Shown in pieces: positions 1 to 7,918 of a DNA stretch of 64,000 nucleotides. The notes below the pieces were generated by a model, which had not been told where the DNA came from, searched no databases, and saw nothing but the letters and a program-made list of their open reading frames with translations. The position numbers were made by a program, and so were the translations under genes. The stretch is from Limnothrix sp. FACHB-406 (GTDB lineage: Bacteria; Cyanobacteriota; Cyanobacteriia; CACIAM-69d), in assembly GCF_014698235.1 (NCBI RefSeq), contig NZ_JACJSP010000002.1, positions 186,001-250,000 of the forward strand, read 5' to 3'. Numbering within the stretch: the stretch's first letter is position 1; each line of letters begins with the position of its first letter.

Positions 1-68
1 AGCCCGATCGCCCCCAAAAGTACCCAAAATCGTCGCCCCTGTCCGTTGAATGGCTTCCAGCCGAACTG

Positions 69-158
69 AGACCGCTCAAACCCAGACCGCTCAAACCCAG
101 ACCGAGCAAACCCAAACCGGTCAGACTGGGACTGATCGAACCCAGACCGCTCAACCCT
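69..158. repeat. Six tandem 15-bp units at the left edge
   Basis: Six consecutive degenerate copies of a 15-bp unit, best form agaccgctcaaaccc, begin at 69, 84, 99, 114, 129 and 144. Because 15 is a multiple of three, each reading frame encodes a five-residue repeat. A plus-strand frame is open from base 3 to a stop at 249-251 and would read as a Lys-Pro-Arg-Pro-rich tail converging on the DUF2973 gene. Another frame with an ATG at 50 gives a short Gln-Thr repeat. I cannot tell whether this is the end of a gene cut by the window edge or a non-coding tandem repeat. Confidence 0.75.
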
Positions 159-222
159 AGGCCGATCTTTCCGATCGCCCGGAAATTGCCCGAGAACCGG
201 TGGAGTCAATCGTTGTGGATCC

Positions 223-555
223 TTAAGCCTCATCCGTCGGTTGAGAGTTAGAAGAAGGGTTAGACGAATCTCCCGGCGAAGCATCAAACAACGCATCCAG
301 ACGGCTGCGGGCATCTTCAACCGTGATTGACTTCATCACCAACAGGGGTTCACGAATCGGCTGCCCCCGATCGTCCAACATTTCCGGGTGCAACGAGATG
401 GGCGGTTGGGCCGGAGCCGCCGCCCGCGCTGAATGATCCACTCGATCGGCCGTGCGGCCCGCCTCAGTTCCCAGTGTGAAGAGATTGCGGACTAAATTCC
501 CGATCGCCAAGAATGCCAACACTGCAAAGGCCAGGATATACAACACCTGTAGCAC
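223..555 (-). CDS. DUF2973 family small membrane protein
   Basis: A 110-residue protein with a GTG start. Residues 3-25 form one hydrophobic segment (LQVLYILAFAVLAFLAIGNL) followed by a positively charged stretch, so it is probably a single-pass membrane protein. The C-terminal part contains the MKSITVEDARSRLDALFD block typical of cyanobacterial DUF2973 proteins and a Ser/Asn-rich tail. It lies downstream of and on the same strand as a DUF2605 gene, 64 bases away, a pairing seen repeatedly in cyanobacteria. No biochemical role is established for either family; co-occurrence suggests a shared membrane-associated function. Family assignment is from sequence resemblance only. Confidence 0.8.
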   Translation of the reverse strand: MLQVLYILAFAVLAFLAIGNLVRNLFTLGTEAGRTADRVDHSARAAAPAQPPISLHPEMLDDRGQPIREPLLVMKSITVEDARSRLDALFDASPGDSSNPSSNSQPTDEA

Positions 556-619
556 GGCCGTCGTCTCCCTAACGGATGATCTCTAAATAAATAGTCTCTA
601 ACATGATCTGAGAAGGCGA

Positions 620-952
620 TTACCCCGCCGAACCCGAAGGATTCTGTTCAGCCCGGAACCGCATTGCCACATGCCAGCATTCCTGAACTAGGTTGTGCCA
701 AGGCATGAGGGTTGACGTTTCAACACCCACCTGGGCCCCCATAGCCTCAAAGAGCAACTGAGTGCTGCTCACTTCCTGTTGGGCCTGCTTGACCCTTGCC
801 AGCAAGCTTTCCTGTTGCTCATCGCTCAGAAACGACAAGCGCTCCGATTCCAGCAAGGTGCGCGATCGCCCAAACCAATATTGAAAATCTTCAAGCAGCG
901 GCTGCAAGACGGTCTTCAGCAGATTGGGATCGGGAGGGGTAGGAGCCGACAT
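620..952 (-). CDS. DUF2605 family protein
   Basis: About 110 residues when started at the ATG at 952 (MSAPTPPDP); an in-frame upstream ATG at 985 would add 11 residues that look unlike the family. The protein is soluble and helical, with a Trp/Phe-containing segment (LEDFQYWFGRSR) near residue 35, a Gln/Glu-rich helix near residues 55-75, and a conserved-looking LMPWHNLVQECW block near the C-terminus. This matches cyanobacterial DUF2605, a family without known function that is normally adjacent to DUF2973, as here. The two genes probably form an operon read leftward. Confidence 0.8.
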   Translation of the reverse strand: MSAPTPPDPNLLKTVLQPLLEDFQYWFGRSRTLLESERLSFLSDEQQESLLARVKQAQQEVSSTQLLFEAMGAQVGVETSTLMPWHNLVQECWHVAMRFRAEQNPSGSAG

Positions 953-1163
953 AGGCAAAGTAGAAACTAACCAATCTACATACAAGCTTAACGCTATTCA
1001 TCTTTCGTAACATTTTTTTGGAAGATTTCGCATCGTCTCTTTCAGCGATTTCCCTTTCATCTCTTTCAGCACCAAGGGCCAAGCCATGGTCAGGATGGGG
1101 CCAGTCGTCATGTCTTGGGATCACACAAAAACGGTTACTCTTCCATGCCCTAACCACCCCAGA

Positions 1164-1183
1164 CAAGGGGCTTAAGCCCCTTG
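1164..1183. repeat. 20-bp palindromic element, copy 1
   Basis: Perfect 20-bp palindrome caaggggcttaagccccttg in the spacer between the channel gene and the DUF2605 gene. The same palindrome occurs at 63616-63635, and a variant with a changed centre occurs at 33974-33993. The flanks also resemble copy 3 (agacaagg before, ccttg-ccccc after), so this is a dispersed repeated hairpin rather than chance. It lacks a T-run, so it is not a classical intrinsic terminator. Confidence 0.85.
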
Positions 1184-1237
1184 CCCCCACGACTCGTCAC
1201 GGTGGAATCAGGGTTTCGGGCAATTGGACAACCAATC

Positions 1238-2701
1238 CTAAAGCCCCAAATCAAACAGGCGAGCAATCCGCTTGCGCACCCACTGCACCGGGTTGCTGTC
1301 ATCTTCATCGGCCGCAATCAAACCCAAGGCCCGAAGCTGGGCCTGTCGATCGCGCAATTCCTCTTGGCGCACGGACAGTTCCCGCACAATCACCTCCGCG
1401 ATCGGGGGATGCTTTCGCAACAACTCCGTGAACCCCCGCTGATTAATGGCAAACAGCAAGGTTTCCTCAGTGGCGCTCACCGTTGCCGTGCGCGGAATGC
1501 CCAGCATCAGTGCCAACTCCCCAAAAAAGCTCCCCGCCTCCAAATCCGTCAGGTGCTTATCCAACTCCGCCACAAACACCTTCACCGATCCCGACAGCAC
1601 AATGTAAAAACTATTGCCCGGATCCCCTTCCCGAAACAGCAGCTCATCTGGCTTGAGGCGCTGACGATAACCGCACTCAATCACCCGCCGCAGATCCAAA
1701 TCATTCAAATGCGAAAAGTAGTGAACCCGTTTCAGGGCTTCCGTCAGCAGGCTCGATCGCGTTTCGCTGGAAATTTGGCGTTGGGCCAAGGGCGCAGGGG
1801 ATAGAGCAGCCGTTGGATCACTGCCGCGCCCGAGGGGATAGAGCACTTCCGGGTTCCGAAGCCACAAATCCCGTTGAGGGAAGGGAATTTCAATGCCCTG
1901 TTGATGAAATCGATACTCGATCGCGCAGTTGAGGGCATGGCGAGCATCAAACTCCCGTTCATAGCCCCGAATCCAAACCCGCAGATCAAAGTCCAGCCCA
2001 TGATCGCCCAATCCCAGCAAAATCACGGTGGGAGCCGGATCATCCAGCACCATGGACTCGGAATAGGCCACATCCAACAGCAATTCCGTCACCACCAACG
2101 GGTCACTGCTGTAGGCCGCGCTGACTTTGATATGCAGCCTTGCGGCCAGGTCGTTGTAGTGCCAATTAATGACCCGTTTTTCCACTAAATCGCTGTTGGG
2201 AACGATCACATGGGCCCCATCCAGGGTGCGAATCACGGCCGATCGCAGGGCCACCTCCACCACATGACCCGCCAGCCCATCGAATTCAATGAAATCCCCC
2301 ACCCTCAGCTTGCGCTCCAACAACAGGTTCAAGCCGCCCACAAAGTTTTTGGTGATGTTTTGCAGGCCCAAACCCACGCCCACCCCCAAAGCGCCGGCCG
2401 GCACAGCGAGGGAATTGAGATTAAATCCGGCACTTTGTAAGAGCGCAACGAAAATCAAAACGCCGATGCCGTAGCTAACAATGCCGGCGATCGGGCCGCG
2501 ATTGCCCTCATCAATGCGGAGTTTGGCAAGCAGGCGGTTTTGCAGAAATCCCTTGATGATTTGCGCACCGCCATAAACCAGGGCGCTGTAGAGCACCAGT
2601 TGCAGTAAAAACCCGAGCGAAATAACCGTTTCGCCCAATTGAAACAGGGGCGTTTGCAGCAAATCCAGAAGGCCTTGCTGAAGGGGTTTGAACCAGTTCA
2701 T
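1238..2701 (-). CDS. MscS-family channel with C-terminal cyclic-nucleotide-binding domain (bCNG type)
   Basis: 487 residues. Hydrophobic segments lie near residues 28-50 and 70-92. A pore-lining TM3-like helix follows at about 98-130 (PAGALGVGVGLGLQNITKNF), with the Gly/Ala pattern and QN motif of MscS channels, then the MscS beta and alpha/beta regions to about 280. Residues 320-450 form a cNMP-binding domain: EGDPGNSFYIVLSG, then a phosphate-binding cassette FGELALMLGIPRTATV with Glu395 and Arg404 present. This architecture is that of bacterial cyclic-nucleotide-gated MscS-superfamily channels, several of which are ligand-gated rather than tension-gated. It follows a class III cyclase on the same strand, 144 bases downstream, suggesting the cyclase supplies its ligand. 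Thr405 after the cassette Arg is discussed under findings. Inner-membrane location is expected. Confidence 0.9.
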   Translation of the reverse strand: MNWFKPLQQGLLDLLQTPLFQLGETVISLGFLLQLVLYSALVYGGAQIIKGFLQNRLLAKLRIDEGNRGPIAGIVSYGIGVLIFVALLQSAGFNLNSLAVPAGALGVGVGLGLQNITKNFVGGLNLLLERKLRVGDFIEFDGLAGHVVEVALRSAVIRTLDGAHVIVPNSDLVEKRVINWHYNDLAARLHIKVSAAYSSDPLVVTELLLDVAYSESMVLDDPAPTVILLGLGDHGLDFDLRVWIRGYEREFDARHALNCAIEYRFHQQGIEIPFPQRDLWLRNPEVLYPLGRGSDPTAALSPAPLAQRQISSETRSSLLTEALKRVHYFSHLNDLDLRRVIECGYRQRLKPDELLFREGDPGNSFYIVLSGSVKVFVAELDKHLTDLEAGSFFGELALMLGIPRTATVSATEETLLFAINQRGFTELLRKHPPIAEVIVRELSVRQEELRDRQAQLRALGLIAADEDDSNPVQWVRKRIARLFDLGL

Positions 2702-2845
2702 GTTAGGGAGAGGTGAGCAACCTAGAGGCTGAAATCAAGCCAGACTAGCCGTTATTTGACCGCACTACTGTAGTTGAGTTGCTCGGGTGGGGAATTGATG
2801 CTGAAGCAAAAATAGTGTGATTTGTCAGCCGGGAACCGGTGATTT

Positions 2846-5188
2846 TTAAGCTTGAGGGGCAGTGGTGTTCGATTCTGAGGCTGTGGCCTGGGCCCGATCG
2901 CCCAGGGATTGCAGCCATTGACCCAGGGCCGGAGACTTGGATGTGAATTGCACCAGAACGTGATCCGGGCGATCGGGACTGGGGAGCACTTTGACGTAAA
3001 CTTCGCGGTTTTCCGGGCCTGGGGGCAAGGTATCTGGGGCCGAGGCTTCCGCCAGGTTCAGCTTGAGATTCGTTAGGGGCTTGGTTAAGGCCTGGGGGTT
3101 CGGGGCCGGGGCATTGCTGGCCGGGTTGATTGCCCCTTGAATTTTCAGCCAACCGCCTTTGGTAGACAGTTCCACCAAGGCAACGGCCCAAGCCTGACTG
3201 CTGACATGTTTGCCATCCAGGGGCTGAGCGGTGAATTGGAGGGGGGCGATCGGGTAGTAGGTTTCCTGGGCCCGTTCCAGGGTGAGGTGATAGGGCGCAC
3301 CCACGCCGCCCACGTCATAGATGGTGATTGGTTCAGGAACGCCCTTGGGCTGCACCTGTTGGGTGTCGGCGATTTTGACGTAATCGGAGCCGCCAGCTTC
3401 TTCAAGGGCCGATTCAGTAATCAGAATTTGGCCCCCGATCGTGTAGGACTCAATGCGATAGGTCAGGTTGACTTGGGCCCCCACCACGCCATATTTGGCT
3501 CGCTTGTAGGAACCAATGTTGCCGACCACCACTTCGCCCGTGTTGATGCCAATGCCCATTTCCAAGGGTTGGTAGCCCATTTCGCGCATTTTGGCGTTCA
3601 CACCGCCCATGGCTTGCTGCATGGCGATCGCACAGGCGATCGCCCGTTTGCCATCGTCCGATCGGATGGTGGGGGCCCCAAACAGCACCAAAATCCCATC
3701 CCCCATGAACTCATCGATCGTGCCCTGAAAGTCCGTGATTGCATCGGCCATGGCTTCCAGGTAAAGGTTAATGATTTCGATCACCCTTTCCGGGGGCAAC
3801 CGTTCGGCGGTGGCCGTGAACCCTCGCAAATCGGAGGTCAAGATGGTGATTTTGCGCCGCTCCCCGCCCATTTTCAGGCCCTCGGGATCTTCCAGCAGAT
3901 TGGCGACGACTTCATTATTCAGGTATCGGCCAAAGGTGTTGCGGATCTGGCCGGCGGTGCGGGCCAGGTAAAGGGCCACCATGGTCGCTCCCACCAACCA
4001 AGACAACAGGGGCGGCACAAAGGGAACCCACAGGCCTTGGATCATGGCTCCTTGGCAAATTCCCCACAACAGCAACACCAGACCGCCGGAACCTCCAATG
4101 CCCCAAATGGCGATCCAGCGGCGCGAGTCTGGCAGTCGCAATAACCAGGCCAGGGTGGAACCAATGGCAGCCCAGCCCACAATCCACAACCACTCGATCG
4201 GCTCCTGCCAGGTGGTGAGGAGGGGGCGATTGTCGAGGGCGGCGGCAATCACTTCACTGGTGAAGTGGGCATGGATTTCAACCCCGGCCATTCTTTGGGG
4301 CAGTTCTAGGGGTTTGCCGCTGTAGGGCGTGAGGAATAGATCGCGGCCGCTTTCGCTGATGTTGCCAATGAGTACCACCCGATCGCGGGCCCAGTTGGTG
4401 GGGAGTTTGCCATCCACCAAATCCCGCAAGGAAACGGTTTCAAAGGAGCCACTCCCGCCGCGATAGTTCAGCAGCAGTTGATTGCCCGCATCGTTGGCCC
4501 GAATATAGCCGCCGTCATGGCTCCGAAACCGCCGAAAAATGGCGTTTTTGAGCTGAAAGGCTCCGGGTTCGGCGGCCACGGTTTCGGGCGCAATGTTTTC
4601 TGGATCCAGATAGAGCAGGGCCAAGTAAAGACCCAAACCGTAGATTTTGTTGTTTTCGGTGTCTTGGGTATCAATCAACACCCGCCGCACTTTGCCATCC
4701 GCATCCACCACAAAATCATTAGTGCCCACTTGCCCTTTGGCGGCCAGGGCGGGTGGCGCGGCAACCCGATCGGCGGCGGTTTCCCCCCGCACCTTGGCAA
4801 TGCCCACCAGGTAATCCGTGTTGTTAAACAGGCGCACCAGGTTGGCGTGACCCGGTTCCTGGGGCAAGTCGCGGTAAATATCCAGCCCGATCGCCCGGGG
4901 GCCCATGGCCTTTAACCGTTCGATCGCCTGGGCATAGACCCCATCGGGCAGGGTTGTGGTGCCAAACCGTTGCAAGTCGGCATCGGTGATCCCCACAATT
5001 GCCACGCGCTGATCGGGAGCCTCGGCCGGCCGGGCCTGGAGCATTTGGTCATAGGCCAACCATTCCAGCCCTTGCAAGAGGCCAACCTCCCGCATTCCCA
5101 AAACAAAGCCGGTGGCCGTGGGAACCGCCAGCAGCACGCCCCGCCACTGCCAAACCCACCGTTTGAGCATTTTGGCCCAGGATTTCAT
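2846..5188 (-). CDS. CHASE2-domain class III nucleotide cyclase
   Basis: 780 residues. One N-terminal membrane segment (about 14-32) precedes an extracytoplasmic CHASE2 sensor domain (about 35-320, beginning RVAIVGITDADLQRFG). Three further hydrophobic segments follow (about 332-410), then a class III catalytic domain (about 443-620). Metal-binding Asp453 (TSDLRGF) and Asp497 (FMGDG) are present, as are the transition-state residues Asn574 and Arg578 (VNLTYR). The usual purine-specifying Lys and Asp of adenylyl cyclases are replaced by Glu493 and Ala571, so the product, cAMP or cGMP, is uncertain. A further 150-residue C-terminal part of unknown fold contains a TerD-unlike, Pro/Asn-rich segment. 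The gene sits 58 bases after the DUF928 gene and before the cNMP-gated channel, consistent with one operon. Confidence 0.92.
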   Translation of the reverse strand: MKSWAKMLKRWVWQWRGVLLAVPTATGFVLGMREVGLLQGLEWLAYDQMLQARPAEAPDQRVAIVGITDADLQRFGTTTLPDGVYAQAIERLKAMGPRAIGLDIYRDLPQEPGHANLVRLFNNTDYLVGIAKVRGETAADRVAAPPALAAKGQVGTNDFVVDADGKVRRVLIDTQDTENNKIYGLGLYLALLYLDPENIAPETVAAEPGAFQLKNAIFRRFRSHDGGYIRANDAGNQLLLNYRGGSGSFETVSLRDLVDGKLPTNWARDRVVLIGNISESGRDLFLTPYSGKPLELPQRMAGVEIHAHFTSEVIAAALDNRPLLTTWQEPIEWLWIVGWAAIGSTLAWLLRLPDSRRWIAIWGIGGSGGLVLLLWGICQGAMIQGLWVPFVPPLLSWLVGATMVALYLARTAGQIRNTFGRYLNNEVVANLLEDPEGLKMGGERRKITILTSDLRGFTATAERLPPERVIEIINLYLEAMADAITDFQGTIDEFMGDGILVLFGAPTIRSDDGKRAIACAIAMQQAMGGVNAKMREMGYQPLEMGIGINTGEVVVGNIGSYKRAKYGVVGAQVNLTYRIESYTIGGQILITESALEEAGGSDYVKIADTQQVQPKGVPEPITIYDVGGVGAPYHLTLERAQETYYPIAPLQFTAQPLDGKHVSSQAWAVALVELSTKGGWLKIQGAINPASNAPAPNPQALTKPLTNLKLNLAEASAPDTLPPGPENREVYVKVLPSPDRPDHVLVQFTSKSPALGQWLQSLGDRAQATASESNTTAPQA

Positions 5189-5246
5189 GACTACCGATTA
5201 ACCATAGAACCGGATGGGGGAAGCGGCATGGGCAACCTAATTCAGG

Positions 5247-6056
5247 CTAATTCAGGAGTCGAGCGCTGGCGAGGCTTTGCAGTCCCACCGATTCCAACAG
5301 GCTTTGCCATTGATCCGGTTGGGTGGTTTGGAGGGCAATGGCCGTGGCCAACGTGTCGTACCACAGGCGCGCTTCTGCCAGAACTTGGGCCCGTTGGAAG
5401 GGATCGCGGACTGCGCTGAGGCGGCGGTTAACGCTGTCCGGCAGGGCCACGAGTTTCACTTCCCCGATCGCGGCCACATCGCTGGCTCGATCGCTGGGGT
5501 CGCAAATAATCGAAAAAGCCCAGTTGTAGGTTTTGCCCGTTTGCAGCGCCTTGCCAGGGCTGAGGAGGGAAATTTTTAAGATCCCTGCCTGACCTGTGAG
5601 CGGCACGGCTTGGCGATCGATCAAATTGCCGTCTTGATCGGCCACCACCAACTCTGCGGTTTTGACCACCGTGGAGGGCACGTAAACAAAGACTGTTGGG
5701 TTGGCGCTGGTGGCTTGGCCTGACTGGTTTTGGGGCAACAACAGGGTCAAGTTGGGCCCCGTGGCCGCAATACATTCACCGCCTCGAGTGCCACCGCCAG
5801 TGGTGCGGTTGGGGCCGCCGCGATCTTCCGTTTGGGGAAACCGCAGCCCGGAGCGAGGTGCCCCAAAGCGAGTGCCACCCCCGATCGTGCGGTTGGGGCC
5901 GCCTCGGTTTTCGGTGTTGGGGAAAGCGGGCCCTGCGATCGAGGCGGCCTGGGCAGGGGCCAGGGAGAGGGCAATGCCACCGCATAGCAGCATGGCAACT
6001 GCGCTTCGGGTTGCCAATGGGTTCCGAGTGGGCGTTTTATTCTGAGGGTCGCTCAT
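5247..6056 (-). CDS. DUF928 family secreted protein
   Basis: 269 residues from the ATG at 6056, chosen over an in-frame ATG at 6098 because a GGAG sequence lies 8 bases upstream. Residues 17-37 form a signal peptide (VAMLLCGGIALSLAPAQA), so the protein is probably periplasmic. A Gly-rich block is duplicated: FPNTENRGGPNRTIGGGTR at about 45-63 and a near copy at 73-91, giving a 28-residue period. The rest matches the cyanobacterial DUF928 domain, including LTLLLPQNQ, TVFVYVPS, YNWAFSIICDP and a C-terminal LWYDTLATAIAL helix. Function is unknown. DUF928 genes are often near CHASE2 or CHAT-type regulators in cyanobacteria, and here the CHASE2 cyclase follows directly; a periplasmic ligand or modulator role is an inference. 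Confidence 0.85.
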   Translation of the reverse strand: MSDPQNKTPTRNPLATRSAVAMLLCGGIALSLAPAQAASIAGPAFPNTENRGGPNRTIGGGTRFGAPRSGLRFPQTEDRGGPNRTTGGGTRGGECIAATGPNLTLLLPQNQSGQATSANPTVFVYVPSTVVKTAELVVADQDGNLIDRQAVPLTGQAGILKISLLSPGKALQTGKTYNWAFSIICDPSDRASDVAAIGEVKLVALPDSVNRRLSAVRDPFQRAQVLAEARLWYDTLATAIALQTTQPDQWQSLLESVGLQSLASARLLN

Positions 6057-6321
6057 GACTGGTTCTCCAGCGTGTGTTGCACTGGCTTGCACCTGCATTG
6101 CCTGACGGGTTGATTACACCCTGCGATAGGAGTTTTGGACGAGAGAATGAGTGCCACAGGTTCCAAGGGCGAGGTTGGCAACGGTGAGATCGACGGGGAG
6201 CCAGCGCCCTGAAATGGGCTGACTGCCCTGGATCTCGCCGCTTCTGGGCAATGGAAATGGAATCTTAGTAATGGCTGGTAATGGCTGATTCCAATCTTAG
6301 CTGGCTGTTTTCAGTTTGCCC

Positions 6322-7314
6322 CTAGCCACCAATCTGGGACATGGTACGGGCGTAGCGTCCGGTGGTTCCTGATTCGCGATTTTTGAAGTTGATCTCTGGT
6401 TTGGCTTGGATCAGGTGGCTGACTTGGGCCCGCAAGTCCTGGAGGTCAACGCCCGATCGCAGTTGGCTTTTGAGGTCAATTTGCCCCGACTCATTCAGCA
6501 AACAGGGGCGCAACCAGCCATCGGCCGAAAGGCGCATTCGATTGCAGCGATCACAGAAGCATTCAGACATTTGGCTAATGAAACCGATCGTGCCCTTGGC
6601 CCCCGGAATTTGGAACACATCGGCGGGGCCATTACCGGTGACCCAACCCGTGGTCAGGCCCCAGCGCGATCGAATCCGTTGGCGCAACTGCTCTGAATCA
6701 ATCCAACCCCGATCAGCAAACAGATCCTGATTCCCGATCGGCATGAACTCAATGAACCGCACATGCCACTGGCGATCGAGCGTCAGGGCGGCCAAGGCTT
6801 CCACCTCTTGGTCATTGATGCCCGGGATCACCACCACATTCAGCTTCAGCGGATCGAAGCCCACCCGGTGAGCCGCTTGGATTCCATCCCAAACCTGTTG
6901 CCAGCGCGATCGCCCCCGATTCCCAATAATGACATCGAAGGTTTCTGGAATCAGGGAATCCAAGCTGATATTAATCCGTCGTAATCCTGCGTCGTAGAGC
7001 GGTTGGGCCAAATCCTTCAGCAAAAAGGCATTGGTGGTGAGGGACAGGTCTAGGGTTTCTGGAAACTGCGCGATCGCCTGGGTAATTTCCACCACCCCCG
7101 GCCGCAACAGGGGTTCTCCCCCCGTGAGTCGAAAGCGCCGAAACCCCGCCGGCATCAGCACTTCCCGCAACAACAGCAGCAACTCCCCATCGGTCAGCAA
7201 ATCCTGTTGCAACGCAAACTGCAAATCTGTTCCCTCGGGCATACAGTACTGGCAGCGGAAGTTGCAGCGGTCAATCAAACTGATGCGCAGATAATCAATC
7301 GTTTCAGCGGCCAT
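6322..7314 (-). CDS. moaA: GTP 3',8-cyclase, molybdenum cofactor biosynthesis protein A
   Basis: A radical-SAM enzyme that converts GTP to 3',8-cyclo-7,8-dihydro-GTP in the first step of molybdopterin synthesis. The N-terminal cluster motif CNFRCQYC and the C-terminal cluster cysteines [18 protein letters not shown] are both present, as are LTGGEPLLR and the GRSRW block. The protein ends in Gly-Gly (SQIGG), the functionally important tail of MoaA. The ATG at 7314 gives 330 residues, the usual length, with DYLRISL close to the start; an upstream TTG at 7386 would add 24 atypical residues. No other moa gene is adjacent. Its promoter should lie in the long divergent spacer shared with guaA. Confidence 0.95.
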   Translation of the reverse strand: MAAETIDYLRISLIDRCNFRCQYCMPEGTDLQFALQQDLLTDGELLLLLREVLMPAGFRRFRLTGGEPLLRPGVVEITQAIAQFPETLDLSLTTNAFLLKDLAQPLYDAGLRRINISLDSLIPETFDVIIGNRGRSRWQQVWDGIQAAHRVGFDPLKLNVVVIPGINDQEVEALAALTLDRQWHVRFIEFMPIGNQDLFADRGWIDSEQLRQRIRSRWGLTTGWVTGNGPADVFQIPGAKGTIGFISQMSECFCDRCNRMRLSADGWLRPCLLNESGQIDLKSQLRSGVDLQDLRAQVSHLIQAKPEINFKNRESGTTGRYARTMSQIGG

Positions 7315-7918
7315 AAGTGCCCAACCCAGTTCCTGACGAACTTGTTCGTGGCGATGTGGCCAATCATTATTCAGGATCTCGACCAAAATCCGTGCTTTTT
7401 CTTGACGGGTTCGTTCATACCTAATGGGTTATCCTTAACCGGTTTACTTGGTTCATTCATCCGCCCCATGGGTTATCATCGGGGCATTCAACGGCCATCT
7501 AGGTTGGTACACTTCTTTTGGCTCGTTAGCCCCTCAGGGCTGGCTGTGCCCGCGCTGTCCGCCGTGGACTGAGCCGCCGCCGATCGCCCGCCCGCTTCAT
7601 TCGGTTTGGTCGATCGCGCTTGGTGTCTTCGTTGCCAGCCAACGATTCGCCAGCTCAGGGCCTTCCATTCAGCCGCCGCAATTTATAAATTTTTTAGTCC
7701 AATCCTGAGTCCAATCCTGAGTCCAATCTTTCGGACTTTGCGGATTTTTCGGATCAACCAGTTTTCATAACCTAGCGTCGGGCCGCAGCATCCTGCTTTG
7801 GCAGTCACGGTAACTGACTGGCCTAGCCCGATCGCCCCTATTGATTTCTTCATCAAAATGGCCGCTGGCAGCGAGGCTGTCCGATATGCTATTCCGTCTA
7901 CCTTCTCGCTGACGACCC
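7315..7918. other. Divergent spacer between moaA and guaA
   Basis: About 600 bases with no supported gene; it must carry promoters for both divergent genes. The part next to moaA contains CAT-rich and HIP1-rich sequence with no clear structure. The part next to guaA has an AT-rich run (atttataaattttttag) at 7681-7697 followed by a 12-bp tandem repeat. No riboswitch of the purine or Moco type could be recognised by eye. Confidence 0.5.
7697..7732. repeat. 12-bp tandem repeat upstream of guaA
   Basis: Two exact copies of gtccaatcctga (7697-7708, 7709-7720) and a third, diverging copy beginning gtccaatc at 7721. It lies about 190 bases before the guaA start, directly after an AT-rich run. It could be an operator array or simply a short tandem repeat of the kind common in this sequence. 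Confidence 0.75.

Noticed and set aside
3137-4144. A 335-codon plus-strand frame antisense to the CHASE2 cyclase
   Set aside because: It mirrors a gene with clear domains, and has His/Gly-rich composition typical of antisense frames in HIP1-rich DNA.
7315-7918. A purine or molybdenum-cofactor riboswitch between moaA and guaA
   Set aside because: No conserved riboswitch core could be recognised by eye; a covariance-model search would be needed to revive the idea.
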